Of a stretch of DNA of 64,000 nt, positions 7,635-16,042 are shown one piece after another. Origin of the DNA: Domibacillus sp. PGB-M46. GTDB taxonomy: Bacteria > Bacillota > Bacilli > Bacillales > Domibacillaceae. Each line of letters starts with the position of its first letter. Positions within the stretch are counted from its first letter, which is position 1. A model generated the notes under the pieces. That model had not been told where the DNA came from. It made no database searches and worked only from the letters and a program-made list of their open reading frames with translations. The position numbers were made by a program, and so were the translations under genes. Location of the stretch: contig NZ_JAKGCR010000006.1 of assembly GCF_022668875.1 (NCBI RefSeq), positions 1-64,000 of the forward strand, written 5' to 3'.

Positions 7635-8474
7635 ATGATGGCAAAAGAAACATGGGCTTTTCTTGATACTGGAAATCAAGGTGCAGCTTATAATATGGCT
7701 GTGGATGAGGCACTGCTTGATTGGCACAGCAAGGGCCTGATCCCGCCCGTCGTCCGCTTTTATGGCTGGGAGCCGGCGGCGCTCTCCATTGGGTATTTTC
7801 AAAAAGCGGAAAAAGAAGTGGATTTTGACGCTGTCCGAAATTATGGGCTTGGCTTCGTACGCCGTCCGACTGGCGGAAGAGGCGTGCTTCATGAGCATGA
7901 GTTAACGTACAGCGTGATTGTGAGTGAAGAGCATCCAGACATGCCAACAGGTGTAACAGAAGCATACCGGGTCATTTCTGAGGGCGTGCTTCAAGGATTC
8001 CGTAAGCTTGGACTTGCTGCAGAGTTTGCTGTCCCGCGGACAGAGGAGGAAAAAGCAAGTTTAAAAAATCCGCGTTCAAGTGTTTGTTTTGATGCGCCAA
8101 GCTGGTATGAGCTTGTCGTTGAAGGAAGAAAAGTGGCGGGAAGCGCGCAGACCCGGCAAAAAGGGGTAATCCTGCAGCATGGTTCTATCCTGCTTGATTT
8201 AGATGAAGACAAGCTGTTCAGCTTGTTTCACTATCCAAACGACCGGGTAAAAGAGCGGATGAAGAAGGCGTTTGGAAACAAAGCAGTTGCGATTAATGCG
8301 CTGCGGGCTGAACCGGTAACGCTCGATGAAGCACGTGTTGCGTTCAAACAAGGGTTTGAAGAAGGGCTCAATATTCATCTTGAACCGCTCGTTTTAACAG
8401 ATGACCAAAAACGTCAAATTGAAACCATTCAAAGGGATCGGTATGAAAATCCGGATTGGAATTTTCGCAGATAA
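7635..8474 (+). CDS. lipM: Octanoyl-[GcvH]:protein N-octanoyltransferase LipM
   Basis: 279-residue enzyme of the biotin/lipoate ligase fold that moves octanoate from acyl carrier protein to GcvH in lipoate assembly. Visible features are [18 protein letters not shown] and the active-site Cys in [25 protein letters not shown] (Cys151, matching Cys150 of B. subtilis LipM), with the downstream Lys of the VAGSAQTR loop. Length is as expected. Start ATG 7635 (or 7638) follows AAGAAGG. Lipoate made by this route is needed by the Bkd E2 subunit further along the window, although the glycine-cleavage genes usually next to lipM are missing here. Confidence 0.92.
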   Translation: MMAKETWAFLDTGNQGAAYNMAVDEALLDWHSKGLIPPVVRFYGWEPAALSIGYFQKAEKEVDFDAVRNYGLGFVRRPTGGRGVLHEHELTYSVIVSEEHPDMPTGVTEAYRVISEGVLQGFRKLGLAAEFAVPRTEEEKASLKNPRSSVCFDAPSWYELVVEGRKVAGSAQTRQKGVILQHGSILLDLDEDKLFSLFHYPNDRVKERMKKAFGNKAVAINALRAEPVTLDEARVAFKQGFEEGLNIHLEPLVLTDDQKRQIETIQRDRYENPDWNFRR

Positions 8475-8557
8475 AAAGAGGTTCGGCAAAATTATTTTTT
8501 TTGCTTTTTTCTCTTGGATTTCAAGGCCTGCCAGAGGATGGGCAGAAAGGTGGCCGC

Positions 8558-8625
8558 TTGACAAACCGCAAGATCTAAATCAATATATAGAATATAAAAT
8601 TGAAAACAAACACAATATATTGTGT
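8558..8625 (+). promoter_or_regulatory. nrdJ promoter with two NrdR boxes
   Basis: A TTGACA -35 element lies at 8558-8563 with an AT-rich -10 region at 8581-8590. Two sites match the NrdR consensus core CwATATATwG: CAATATATAG at 8581-8590, inside the -10 region, and CAATATATTG at 8613-8622, inside the perfect 16-bp palindrome ACACAATATATTGTGT (8610-8625). The palindrome extends to a 28-bp perfect inverted repeat. The centres are 32 bp apart, three helical turns, as known for NrdR operators. Repression by NrdR-ATP/dATP is inferred. Confidence 0.85.
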
Positions 8626-8669
8626 TTGTTTTCGCGTTTTTTCAACAGAATACAAAAGGAGTTGTTTCC

Positions 8670-9464
8670 ATGTCTGCTACGTCCGCTAAGGTTATGTCAT
8701 TGAACGTAGACCAGTTAAACAAGGACATCAGCATTTTCCCGCAGGTTTTCCCGATCACGCCGGAAATGAACATTACACACAAAGGCGTTTCCCGCCTGGT
8801 TATGATTGACCGATATTCATTTAAAGATACTGAAAAAATTACCCTGTCTGAAGGCGACTTTGTTGTTTTGACAATTAAAGAAGATCCTAAATTTCCAGCT
8901 CGTGGGACAGGCTTTGTCGTATCGCTCGACCGAGAAGCGAAAAGAGCATCGATTTTGATTGATGAAGAATACCGTAGTGCGATCGATGATTCAGAAGAAG
9001 CAGAAACAGGTATTATTCACCGCAGTCTTGATGTGATTGAAAAGCCGCTTGAAGTTTTTTACGAGCAGATTGCTAAACGCAATGCAGCAGGGCTTTCATC
9101 TGTTGAAAAAACAGATGAAAAGAAAAAAGAATGGTTCGACAAATTTTATAACGAACTTGTAAGCTTAAACTTTATTCCGGCGGGCCGTGTATTATACGGG
9201 GCGGGGGCAGACACAGACGTAACGTATTTTAACTGTTATGTGATGCCATTTGTAGCTGATTCACGTGAAGGCATATCCGAGCATCGTAAGCAGGTAATGG
9301 AAATTATGAGCCGCGGCGGTGGTGTCGGAACGAACGGCTCCACTCTTCGGCCGCGCAATACCCTTGCCCGCGGCGTAAACGGGAAGTCGTCTGGATCAGT
9401 TTCGTGGCTTGATGATATTGCCAAGCTGACACATCTTGTTGAGCAGGGCGGGTCAAGACGTGGT
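8670..9464 (+). CDS. nrdJ: NrdJ exon 1: class II ribonucleotide reductase, N-terminal part
   Basis: Codons 1-265 of the adenosylcobalamin-dependent ribonucleotide reductase, which reduces ribonucleotides to deoxyribonucleotides without oxygen or an iron cofactor. ATG 8670 lies 8 nt after AAAGGAG. The segment contains FNCYVMPF with the first redox Cys (Cys189) and ends at EQGGSRRG, where the family continues with AQMIMLADW. In the DNA the frame instead runs four codons into an intron and stops at 9476. Splicing of bases 9465-10713 joins GGT (Gly265) to GCT and restores a continuous protein of 853 residues, the usual NrdJ size. A promoter with NrdR boxes lies immediately upstream. Confidence 0.93.
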
Positions 9465-10713
9465 AAAACAGCTTAAGTGCCTCGTCTATAAATAAACCCC
9501 GTGAATTGCTGGGAACTCTTTATGGTCATGAATGGTGATCAGCACCAGGTATTATACAATTGTTATATACCCTGCTTGAGGTGATAATCATGAGACCATA
9601 TGATGCAAAAGATTCTCAAGAATGTAACATTTGCGGATTTCAACTATCTTATAACAAACAAGGTCGATTCACATCGCATATTCAATATGAACATGGTTTA
9701 ACTCTGGAGGAATACCTAAAACAGCATTATTATCGTACATTGGATTTGAGATGCTCCTACGAGCTTTGTGAAAATACTGTGGGACTTCGTAGAGGAAATC
9801 CTAAAAAATACTGCTCGCCGTCTTGTGGAAACAAAGGAAAACCGCTTAAGTGTGTCGTATGTAGTGGCAAGTTTGATATGAGCACCCGGCCTCACAGGCA
9901 AACGAAAACATGCAGTGAAGGCTGTGAAAGGTACCTTAGATCGATTCGCGCAAAAGCCTGGCATGGTTCTATGTCCGAAGAGGAGAAAGAAAAGCATTTC
10001 AAAAATATTATATCCAAGACAGCCAAGACAAGAAGAGGGAATCAAACACCTTCTTGGAACAGCGGTAAGACAGGTATCTACAGTGAAGGAACTATCGAAA
10101 AAATCCGGCAAGCGGCATTAAAGCAGATGAAGGAACAGGTCTTCAGAAAGACCAATATAGAAAAAAATTTAGAAAACCATCTGAAGGAATTGAATACCGG
10201 ATATAAGTACTCCTCTATCCTTCAAAAGAGACAATATGATTTTTTTCTAAAAGAAGTATAACCTTATTATTGAATGCGATGGAGATTATTGGCACGCCAA
10301 TCCTAAGTTTTATCCAGAACCATCGGATGGGCAAGTCGAAAGGATAAAAATCGACCAGGAAAAAAATGAGATAGCAAAAAGGAATGGATACCGAATTGTT
10401 CGTTTTTGGGAAGATGACATACTAAATAACTTTCAATATGTCAAAAGCATCATAGATGACTTGCTGGCTACAACGTAACTGGAAACGGTAAGCGTGAATG
10501 CTTAAAAACAGCAAGGGGATAAAGACAATCAGCAGCCAAGCTTCTTAAAGGAAGAAGGTTCAACGACCATCGAAACCACGCTTAGTAAGCGGAAGGAAGT
10601 AGAGTAGGAAGCAAGTGCTTCCGAAGTGCGGGGATACCAAAATAGGTATAAGATATGGTCTGAGCTCTAAGGTGACTTAGAGAGTTGGTGTAACGAACCA
10701 ACGTAACATATTG
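9465..10713 (+). ncRNA. Group I self-splicing intron in nrdJ (IA-like)
   Basis: The boundaries restore the NrdJ frame exactly: the upstream exon ends in U (9464) and the intron ends in G (10713), as in group I introns. P1 pairs exon 9456-9464 (AGACGTGGT) with the guide 9479-9487 (GCCTCGTCT), with one U-U mismatch and a U-G wobble at the splice site. P10 pairs TTAAGT (9473-9478) with the 3' exon GCTCAA. P3 is 9497-9501 with 10629-10633. Element P is 9504-9516, Q 10527-10541, R 10558-10573 and S 10650-10661. P7 pairs GACCAT (10565-10570) with ATGGTC (10655-10660). Two hairpins between R and P3' fit P7.1/P7.2, P8 is ATACC/GGTAT (10634-10649), and two P9-type hairpins follow S. P7.1/P7.2 point to subgroup IA (inference). 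The endonuclease gene sits between P and Q, in the P5 loop. Confidence 0.93.
9590..10478 (+). pseudogene. Intron-encoded homing endonuclease, EDxHD/Vsr-like, frameshifted
   Basis: From ATG 9590, preceded by GAGGTGAT, the first frame runs to 10261 (223 residues). It has three Cys-rich possible zinc-binding segments (ECNICGFQLS...HIQYEHG; LRCSYELCEN...KKYCSPSC; LKCVVCSGKF...KTCSEGC), then a NUMOD3-like DNA-binding motif (TPSWNSGKTGIYSEGTIEKI). The catalytic domain continues in the +1 frame from about 10251 to 10478: KKYNLIIECDGDYWHANP, then QVERIKIDQEKNEIAKRNGYRIVRFWEDDI. That is the EDxHD pattern of Vsr-related homing endonucleases. One extra A in the run CTAAAAG (10249-10252) separates the two frames; removing it gives about 295 residues. 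It is a decayed gene, a site of frameshifting or a sequencing error. A TTG start at 9560 is also possible but lacks the ribosome site. Confidence 0.85.
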
Positions 10714-12480
10714 GCTCAAATGATTATGCTAGCAGACTGGCACCCGGATATTGTTGAATTTATTATTTCAAAAATGCAAAACCCGCGTATTTTGCGCTAT
10801 CTTCTTGAAAATACAGAAGATGAGCAAATTCAAAAAGCGGCAAAGGATAAATTAAACTTTAAGCCGCTGACGGAACGCGAAGAACAAATGTACCAGGGTG
10901 TGGTGAATTATAAAAACATTCCTGGCTATGGCGGCTTCAGTCCTGAAATTATCAAAGAAGCGGAAGAGAAACTTCACACTGGCGGAACATACAGCGTTCA
11001 TAACGCTGAATTTTTAACAGGTGCCAATATCTCGATCTGCCTGACGAATGAATTTATGGATGCAGTGGAAAAAAATGCAGATTATGAGCTGCGTTTTCCG
11101 GCAGTAGAAACATACAACAAAGAAGAAATGGCATACTACAACGAAAATTGGCACAAGGTCGGCGATGTCCGTGAATGGGAGCGCGAGGGACATAAAGTTC
11201 GCACGTACCGCAAAATTAAAGCACGCGAGCTATGGAATTTAATTAATGTCTGTGCGACTTATTCAGCAGAACCGGGCATTTTCTTTATCGACAATGCCAA
11301 TGAAATGACCAATGCAAAAGCATATGGCCAGCAGGTTGTTGCAACAAACCCATGTGGTGAGCAGCCCCTTGCACCATTTTCAGTCTGCAACTTAGCAGCC
11401 GTTAACCTTGCCGAAATGGCGGACAAGGATTCGAAAACGGTGAATTTTGATAAATTAAAACAAACGGTTCGCACAGGTGTCCGTATGCAGGATAACGTTA
11501 TCGATGCGACACCGTATTTCCTTGAGGAAAACAAAAAACAGGCGCTCGGTGAACGACGGGTCGGCCTTGGCGTAATGGGACTGGCGGACCTGCTTATTTA
11601 TTGCGAAAAAGAATATGGTTCTCCAGAAGGAAATACCCTTGTTGACCAGGTGTTCGAAGCGATTGCTGTAACAGCGTACGAAACGTCTGTAGAGCTGGCA
11701 AAAGAAAAAGGCAGTTTCCCATTCCTTGAGGGAGAAACACAAGATGAAACCAATCGTCTTCGTGAGGCATTTATTCATACAGGCTACATGAAAAAGATGC
11801 CGGAGCATGTAAGGGAAGCTATTCTTCAAAACGGTATTCGCAATTCACATTTGTTAACTGTGGCACCAACGGGTTCCACTGGAACGATGGTGGGTGTATC
11901 AACGGGATTGGAGCCATATTTCTCCTTTACGTACTACCGCAGCGGACGTCTTGGTAAATTTATTGAGGTCAAAGCGGATATTGTAAAAGACTATCTGGAG
12001 CGCAATCCGGAAGCAGATCCGGATCAATTACCGGATTACTTTGTAACAGCGATGAGCCTGGCACCAGAAGCGCATGCAGATGTTCAGTGTGTGATTCAAC
12101 GATGGATTGACAGCTCTATCTCCAAAACCGTGAACGCGCCGCGCGGCTATACAGTTGAGCAGGTAGAAAGCGTGTATGAGCGTCTTTACAAAGGCGGGGC
12201 AAAAGGCGGCACGGTTTATGTAGACGGAAGCCGTGATTCCCAGGTGCTTACGCTGAAAGCAGAAGAAAACACATGGGATGAGGAAGGGAAAACGGAACCG
12301 AAACAACATGAACACCATGTTGTTTTAATTGATACGATTCAGGATCTTCGTTCAACAAATGTGACAATTGGCAGTGAAGTCGGCAATACTTGCCCGGTCT
12401 GCCGCAAAGGAACAGTAGAAGAGCTCGGCGGCTGCAATACATGTACGAACTGCGGCGCCCAGCTGAAATGTGGATTATAA
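10714..12480 (+). CDS. nrdJ: NrdJ exon 2: class II ribonucleotide reductase, catalytic and C-terminal part
   Basis: Codons 266-853 of NrdJ after splicing. It starts AQMIMLADWHPDIVEF, directly continuing the SRRG of exon 1. It carries the catalytic NPCGEQPLAPFSVC segment, with the radical Cys479, Asn477, Glu481 and a second Cys490, the APTGSTGTMVG loop typical of the reductase barrel, and a Cys-rich tail (CPVCRKG, CNTCTNCG, LKCGL) of the kind used for thiol re-reduction. A TTG at 10711 could be mistaken for a start, but its last base is the terminal intron G and no ribosome site precedes it. No thioredoxin or NrdI/NrdH gene lies beside it. A strong terminator follows. Confidence 0.93.
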   Translation, partial: AQMIMLADWHPDIVEFIISKMQNPRILRYLLENTEDEQIQKAAKDKLNFKPLTEREEQMYQGVVNYKNIPGYGGFSPEIIKEAEEKLHTGGTYSVHNAEFLTGANISICLTNEFMDAVEKNADYELRFPAVETYNKEEMAYYNENWHKVGDVREWEREGHKVRTYRKIKARELWNLINVCATYSAEPGIFFIDNANEMTNAKAYGQQVVATNPCGEQPLAPFSVCNLAAVNLAEMADKDSKTVNFDKLKQTVRTGVRMQDNVIDATPYFLEENKKQALGERRVGLGVMGLADLLIYCEKEYGSPEGNTLVDQVFEAIAVTAYETSVELAKEKGSFPFLEGETQDETNRLREAFIHTGYMKKMPEHVREAILQNGIRNSHLLTVAPTGSTGTMVGVSTGLEPYFSFTYYRSGRLGKFIEVKADIVKDYLERNPEADPDQLPDYFVTAMSLAPEAHADVQCVIQRWIDSSISKTVNAPRGYTVEQVESVYERLYKGGAKGGTVYVDGSRDSQVLTLKAEENTWDEEGKTEPKQHEHHVVLIDTIQDLRSTNVTIGSEVGNTCPVCRKGTVEELGGCNTCTNCGAQLKCGL

Positions 12481-12495
12481 GAAAAAAAGGCCTCC

Positions 12496-12530
12496 AAAAA
12501 GCCGCCCTTGAATAAAAAGGGCGGCTTTTT
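12496..12530 (+). terminator. Rho-independent terminator after nrdJ
   Basis: GCCGCCCTT (12501-12509) pairs with AAGGGCGGC (12517-12525), followed by TTTTT. A-runs on the left arm let it also serve the convergent minus-strand yqhP gene. Confidence 0.9.
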
Positions 12531-12575
12531 ATATATTGCCGGCAATAAAAAACCCTGCACGGATATCCGGCAGAG

Positions 12576-12956
12576 TCATTCAGAAGAAGCTCGGGAGCTT
12601 CGCTTTCCTTTATTTCCTTGAATAAGAGTTAAATGTGAGGCTTTCTTGCGGCGTACTGCTTTCTTTTTCGGTTTTCCTGTTGTGAAAGCAACAGATGCTT
12701 TCGGTTTAAAACCTGTTTTTGTGGCGTAACGTTTTTTGGATTGTTTCACAGCTTTAGAGTAAGCGCGGTCTTCGCTGCGGTTTCCTCCAGTCCGGTTACG
12801 CATAAACAGCCGGAGCAAGAACATCACAATCGCAACAGTGATTACAGCAAAAGCAATTTGCTGCACGAGCTGCCCGGGAGAGGTGATCATCATTGACACA
12901 AGACCAATGGCAGCGAGTGCAGTAATGACGGAAACGACAACAGTGCGAACATTCAT
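12576..12956 (-). CDS. yqhP: YqhP, SA1362-family membrane protein
   Basis: 126 residues with two hydrophobic helices (about residues 4-22 and 31-49) followed by a very basic, probably cytoplasmic tail (KKRYATKTGFKPKASV, KPKKKAVRRKKAS). It matches the small SA1362/YqhP family of Firmicutes, whose function is unknown. ATG 12956 is chosen over GTG 12965 because GGGAGG lies 8 nt before the ATG. It is on the minus strand directly downstream of yqhQ, as in B. subtilis. Confidence 0.75.
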   Translation of the reverse strand: MNVRTVVVSVITALAAIGLVSMMITSPGQLVQQIAFAVITVAIVMFLLRLFMRNRTGGNRSEDRAYSKAVKQSKKRYATKTGFKPKASVAFTTGKPKKKAVRRKKASHLTLIQGNKGKRSSRASSE

Positions 12957-12993
12957 TAAAGCCACCTCCCGGAAAAATAGAGTTACTTACATA

Positions 12994-13932
12994 TTAGACA
13001 ATTTCGTCTGCTTTTAATCCTTTTTCAGTACTTTCTTCAATGGAAATTAATTTCTTGAAAGAGGCGATCGCCACTTCCACTTGATCATCTGATGGATCCT
13101 TTGTGGTTAAAAGCTGAAGGCAAAGTCCAGGATACCCAAGCCATTTTAAGCCGGGAACATCACGAACTTTGTTTGTGAGCTGCAGAACCTCAAAAGAAAG
13201 GCCAAGCACAACAGGAATAAGAGCAAGCCGGTTAAGCACTCGTACATAAAATGGCTCAGTCGGTACAAGCATATACACAAAAACACCAACAATAACCGTA
13301 AATAAAATAAAGCTGGATCCGCAGCGATAGTGAAGCCGGGAAGAGGCCTGCACATTCTGCACAGTCAGCGAAAGCCCATTTTCATAAGCATTTATTACTT
13401 TATGCTCCGCTCCGTGATATTGGAATACACGTTTAATAAGCGGCGTCATCGAAATGGCCCAAATGTAAACAAGCAGCAGGAGTAATTTAAACAGCCCTTC
13501 TACCAGGATCTGGGCCATATCACTTTGAAAAACAGGCCTTGTTAGTTCAGCCAGGCCAACCGGTACAAGGGTAAAAACAAATTTTCCGAACAGGAATGAT
13601 AAAATCCCTACAAGCGCAACCCCAAACATAAGGGTAAACTTTGACGGCTCTTCTGCTTTTGCTTCTTCTTCACCCGGCAGGACGTCATACCGGTCATTGG
13701 CAAAGTTTAAATGTTTAGACCCTGTGGCAGCAGCTTCTAAAATGGCAACGATACCGCGAAGAAGAGGAATTTTCTTCATTGTCTGGAGGGCGGGGCGAAT
13801 CGTGCGGGGCAGATGGAAATATTCAATTGATCCATCGTTGCGCCGTACGGCGGTAACCGTATGATTTTTTCCACCGAACATAACACCTTCAACAACGGCC
13901 TGCCCGCCATACACCGGCTTTTCATTACTCAT
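12994..13932 (-). CDS. yqhQ: YqhQ, DUF1385 membrane protein
   Basis: 312 residues. The N-terminal signature is PVYGGQAVVEGVMFGGK, followed by VRRNDGSIEY and at least four membrane helices in the region of residues 85-260. A conserved YHGAEHKVINAYE lies between helices, with a possible metal-binding His/Glu pair. This is the DUF1385/YqhQ family, widespread in Firmicutes and without an assigned reaction. ATG 13932 (MSNEKPVYGG) lies 8 nt after AAGGA; the upstream ATG 13956 has its purine-rich site too close. It is transcribed divergently from yqhR and upstream of yqhP. Confidence 0.85.
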   Translation of the reverse strand: MSNEKPVYGGQAVVEGVMFGGKNHTVTAVRRNDGSIEYFHLPRTIRPALQTMKKIPLLRGIVAILEAAATGSKHLNFANDRYDVLPGEEEAKAEEPSKFTLMFGVALVGILSFLFGKFVFTLVPVGLAELTRPVFQSDMAQILVEGLFKLLLLLVYIWAISMTPLIKRVFQYHGAEHKVINAYENGLSLTVQNVQASSRLHYRCGSSFILFTVIVGVFVYMLVPTEPFYVRVLNRLALIPVVLGLSFEVLQLTNKVRDVPGLKWLGYPGLCLQLLTTKDPSDDQVEVAIASFKKLISIEESTEKGLKADEIV

Positions 13933-14039
13933 GTGTTCGTTCCTTCTTTCGTTCATCCTTTAGCAAGGACGTATAGTAATCATATTTTAGCGATAATCCG
14001 GCTAAAATAAAAGCGGAACCTGCTTGAAGGAGGAAAGAA

Positions 14040-14459
14040 ATGATTCGAACTAACAATTCTAAACATTCTGATTATTCAAGGCGTATGATAAGTGAGACCG
14101 GCGTGATGGCAGGCCTGCTGCTGCTGCTATTCAGCTGGCTTTCTTATACCTTTCATTTTATGAACTGGAACCCTGTTTTTATGCTTGCTGCTTTCCCGCT
14201 GCCGCTGCTTGTAAAATACGGAATTGCCTTAGTGGTAAGTGTACTTATTTCTATTGTACTCTCTTTATTATACTATGCGCTGTTCCGTAAAAGAAAGCCC
14301 TTCCCCGTTGGAATTTCCATAACTGTTTTCTTTTTTTTGTTTGTTTTTTTCGGTGCTGACCGGTCGCTTCTGCACCTGGTCACCATTTTTTCTCTTTTAC
14401 TCGGTTATTTCCTGTTTATCAGCCTCACAATTTCCTGGCATTACGAAAGAGCCAAGTAG
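14040..14459 (+). CDS. yqhR: YqhR, conserved membrane protein
   Basis: 139 residues with a short polar N-terminus and four predicted membrane helices (about 22-42, 46-58, 61-84 and 91-130 in two parts). It matches YqhR of Bacillaceae by composition and by its place between yqhQ and aroQ. No function is known. The start has an excellent site, AAGGAGGAAAGAA, directly before ATG. Confidence 0.8.
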   Translation: MIRTNNSKHSDYSRRMISETGVMAGLLLLLFSWLSYTFHFMNWNPVFMLAAFPLPLLVKYGIALVVSVLISIVLSLLYYALFRKRKPFPVGISITVFFFLFVFFGADRSLLHLVTIFSLLLGYFLFISLTISWHYERAK

Positions 14460-14518
14460 TCAGAAGACGGGCAAATATGGTAAACTAGTCGGGAAAATGA
14501 ATAGCCGGGGGATAAGAA

Positions 14519-14956
14519 ATGAAGAAAATTTTGCTTATTAATGGGGTAAACCTGAACCGGCTTGGAAAGCGTGAACCGCATATTTACGGAACGACGACGC
14601 TTGCCGAGCTTGAGGAACGGCTGATCAAACGCGGGGCGCAGGCAGGCGTGGAAGTGGTAACCTTTCACTCGAATTTTGAAGGAGAAATCGTGGAACGGCT
14701 TCATCTAGCAGAGGATGAGAGAATGGATGGGATTATTTTCAATCCCGGTGCATTCACCCACTACAGCTATGCTATTGCTGATGCAGCAGCAGGGATTAAC
14801 GTACCGATTGTAGAAGTACATATTTCAAATATTCATAAGAGAGAAGCTTTCCGGCATCATTCAGTTACGGCACCTCACGCGATAGGACAGCTGTGCGGCT
14901 TTGGGCTGTACGGCTACGAAATGGCACTCGACTTTTTGGTAAACAGGGAGGGCTGA
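14519..14956 (+). CDS. aroQ: 3-dehydroquinate dehydratase, type II
   Basis: 145 residues; type II dehydroquinase of the shikimate pathway, converting 3-dehydroquinate to 3-dehydroshikimate as a dodecamer. Visible family motifs are NGVNLNRLGKREPHIYG with the catalytic Tyr, the flexible Arg loop, FNPGAFTHYSYAIADA, EVHISN and the catalytic His in REAFRHHSVTAP. Full length. It begins after GGGGGATAAGAA and ends 4 nt before papA, suggesting an aroQ-papA-efp transcript as in B. subtilis. Confidence 0.95.
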   Translation: MKKILLINGVNLNRLGKREPHIYGTTTLAELEERLIKRGAQAGVEVVTFHSNFEGEIVERLHLAEDERMDGIIFNPGAFTHYSYAIADAAAGINVPIVEVHISNIHKREAFRHHSVTAPHAIGQLCGFGLYGYEMALDFLVNREG

Positions 14957-14960
14957 GAAA

Positions 14961-16022
14961 ATGGGACAGATTGAAAAGCTGCGCTCAAAAATAGCTGAGC
15001 AGGGCCTGGATGGTTTATTTATTATGAGTCCGTACAACCGGCGCTATGTGAGCGGGTTTACCGGTACATCAGGTGCTGTACTCGTCACAAGCGAAGAAGC
15101 CGTTTTTATGACCGATTTTCGTTATACAGAGCAGGCAGCAAAGCAGGCAGCTGGATTTACGATCGTCCAGCATACAAAATCAATTTTCGAAGAAGCTATG
15201 CAGAAAGCAGAAGCACTTGGTGTACAGACGCTTGGTTTTGAAAAAGAATACGTTTCTTATCAGGAGTTTGAATTACTTCAAAAGTATTTCAACGGGACAC
15301 TCAAGCCGGTGGCAGGAATCGTGGAAAACTTGCGCTTGATTAAGACCGAACCAGAGATTAAGATATTAAAGGAAGCGTGTGACATCGCAGATGCAGCGTT
15401 CAAGCATATTTTGGATTTTCTGAAGCCGGGAGTAAGAGAAATTGATGTATCGAATGAACTTGAATTTTTCATGAGAAAATGCGGTGCAGATTCTTCCTCT
15501 TTTGATATTATTGTTGCCTCAGGTGCCCGCTCAGCTTTGCCGCACGGTGTAGCGAGTGAAAAGGAAATCCAGTCAGGCGACTTCGTTACGCTTGATTTTG
15601 GCGCATACTACAAAGGATATGCATCGGACATCACCCGTACAGTAGCGGTTGGAGAACCATCCGAGCAGCTAAAGGAAATTTATGCGATTGTATTGGAAGC
15701 GCAAATGGCTGCGGTAGATCAAATCAAGCCTGGAATGACAGGTGCCGAGGCAGATGCTGTAGCACGCGATATTATTTCATCAAAAGGATATGGAGATGCA
15801 TTTGGCCACTCCACTGGACACGGCCTTGGCCTTGAAGTGCATGAAAGTCCGAGACTCTCGGTAAAAAGTGATAAACCGCTCGAATCTGGTATGGTTGTAA
15901 CAGTGGAACCGGGCATTTATTTGCCGGGTATCGGCGGCGTCCGGATCGAGGACGATATCCTGCTTACAGACAGCGGGAATGAACGGCTCACACATTCTGC
16001 TAAAGAACTTATTATTTTGTAA
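14961..16022 (+). CDS. papA: Xaa-Pro aminopeptidase family protein (M24)
   Basis: 353 residues, the standard length. The N-terminal creatinase-like domain spans residues 1-125 and the C-terminal pita-bread domain about 130-353. The five metal ligands are visible: Asp in [13 protein letters not shown], the second Asp in [10 protein letters not shown], His in [14 protein letters not shown], Glu in VTVEPGIY and Glu in GVRIEDD. It removes N-terminal residues before proline. In B. subtilis the gene directly precedes efp (yqhT); proline-rich peptides connect it logically with EF-P, but a functional link is inference. The SD is GGGAGGG. Confidence 0.92.
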   Translation: MGQIEKLRSKIAEQGLDGLFIMSPYNRRYVSGFTGTSGAVLVTSEEAVFMTDFRYTEQAAKQAAGFTIVQHTKSIFEEAMQKAEALGVQTLGFEKEYVSYQEFELLQKYFNGTLKPVAGIVENLRLIKTEPEIKILKEACDIADAAFKHILDFLKPGVREIDVSNELEFFMRKCGADSSSFDIIVASGARSALPHGVASEKEIQSGDFVTLDFGAYYKGYASDITRTVAVGEPSEQLKEIYAIVLEAQMAAVDQIKPGMTGAEADAVARDIISSKGYGDAFGHSTGHGLGLEVHESPRLSVKSDKPLESGMVVTVEPGIYLPGIGGVRIEDDILLTDSGNERLTHSAKELIIL

Positions 16023-16042
16023 AAACCCCAGGAGGAACACAC

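Noticed and set aside
8622-8669. N-terminal extension of NrdJ starting at 8622
   Set aside because: The 16 extra codons run through the NrdR palindrome and lack a ribosome site; ATG 8670 has AAAGGAG at good spacing.
9465-10713. Group II intron or intein as the interrupting element of nrdJ
   Set aside because: No GTGCG-type 5' end, domain V hairpin or reverse transcriptase for group II; no open frame across the junction and no splicing-domain motifs for an intein. The P/Q/R/S core fits group I.
10711-10713. TTG 10711 as an independent start of a shortened reductase
   Set aside because: No ribosome site; the protein would lack Cys189 and the whole N-terminal domain, and the base at 10713 is the intron's terminal G.
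10558-10713. CRISPR or tRNA-like structure suggested by dense hairpins at the end of the intron
   Set aside because: The stems are explained by P7.1, P7.2, P8 and P9 of the group I intron; no repeats with regular spacers and no cloverleaf.
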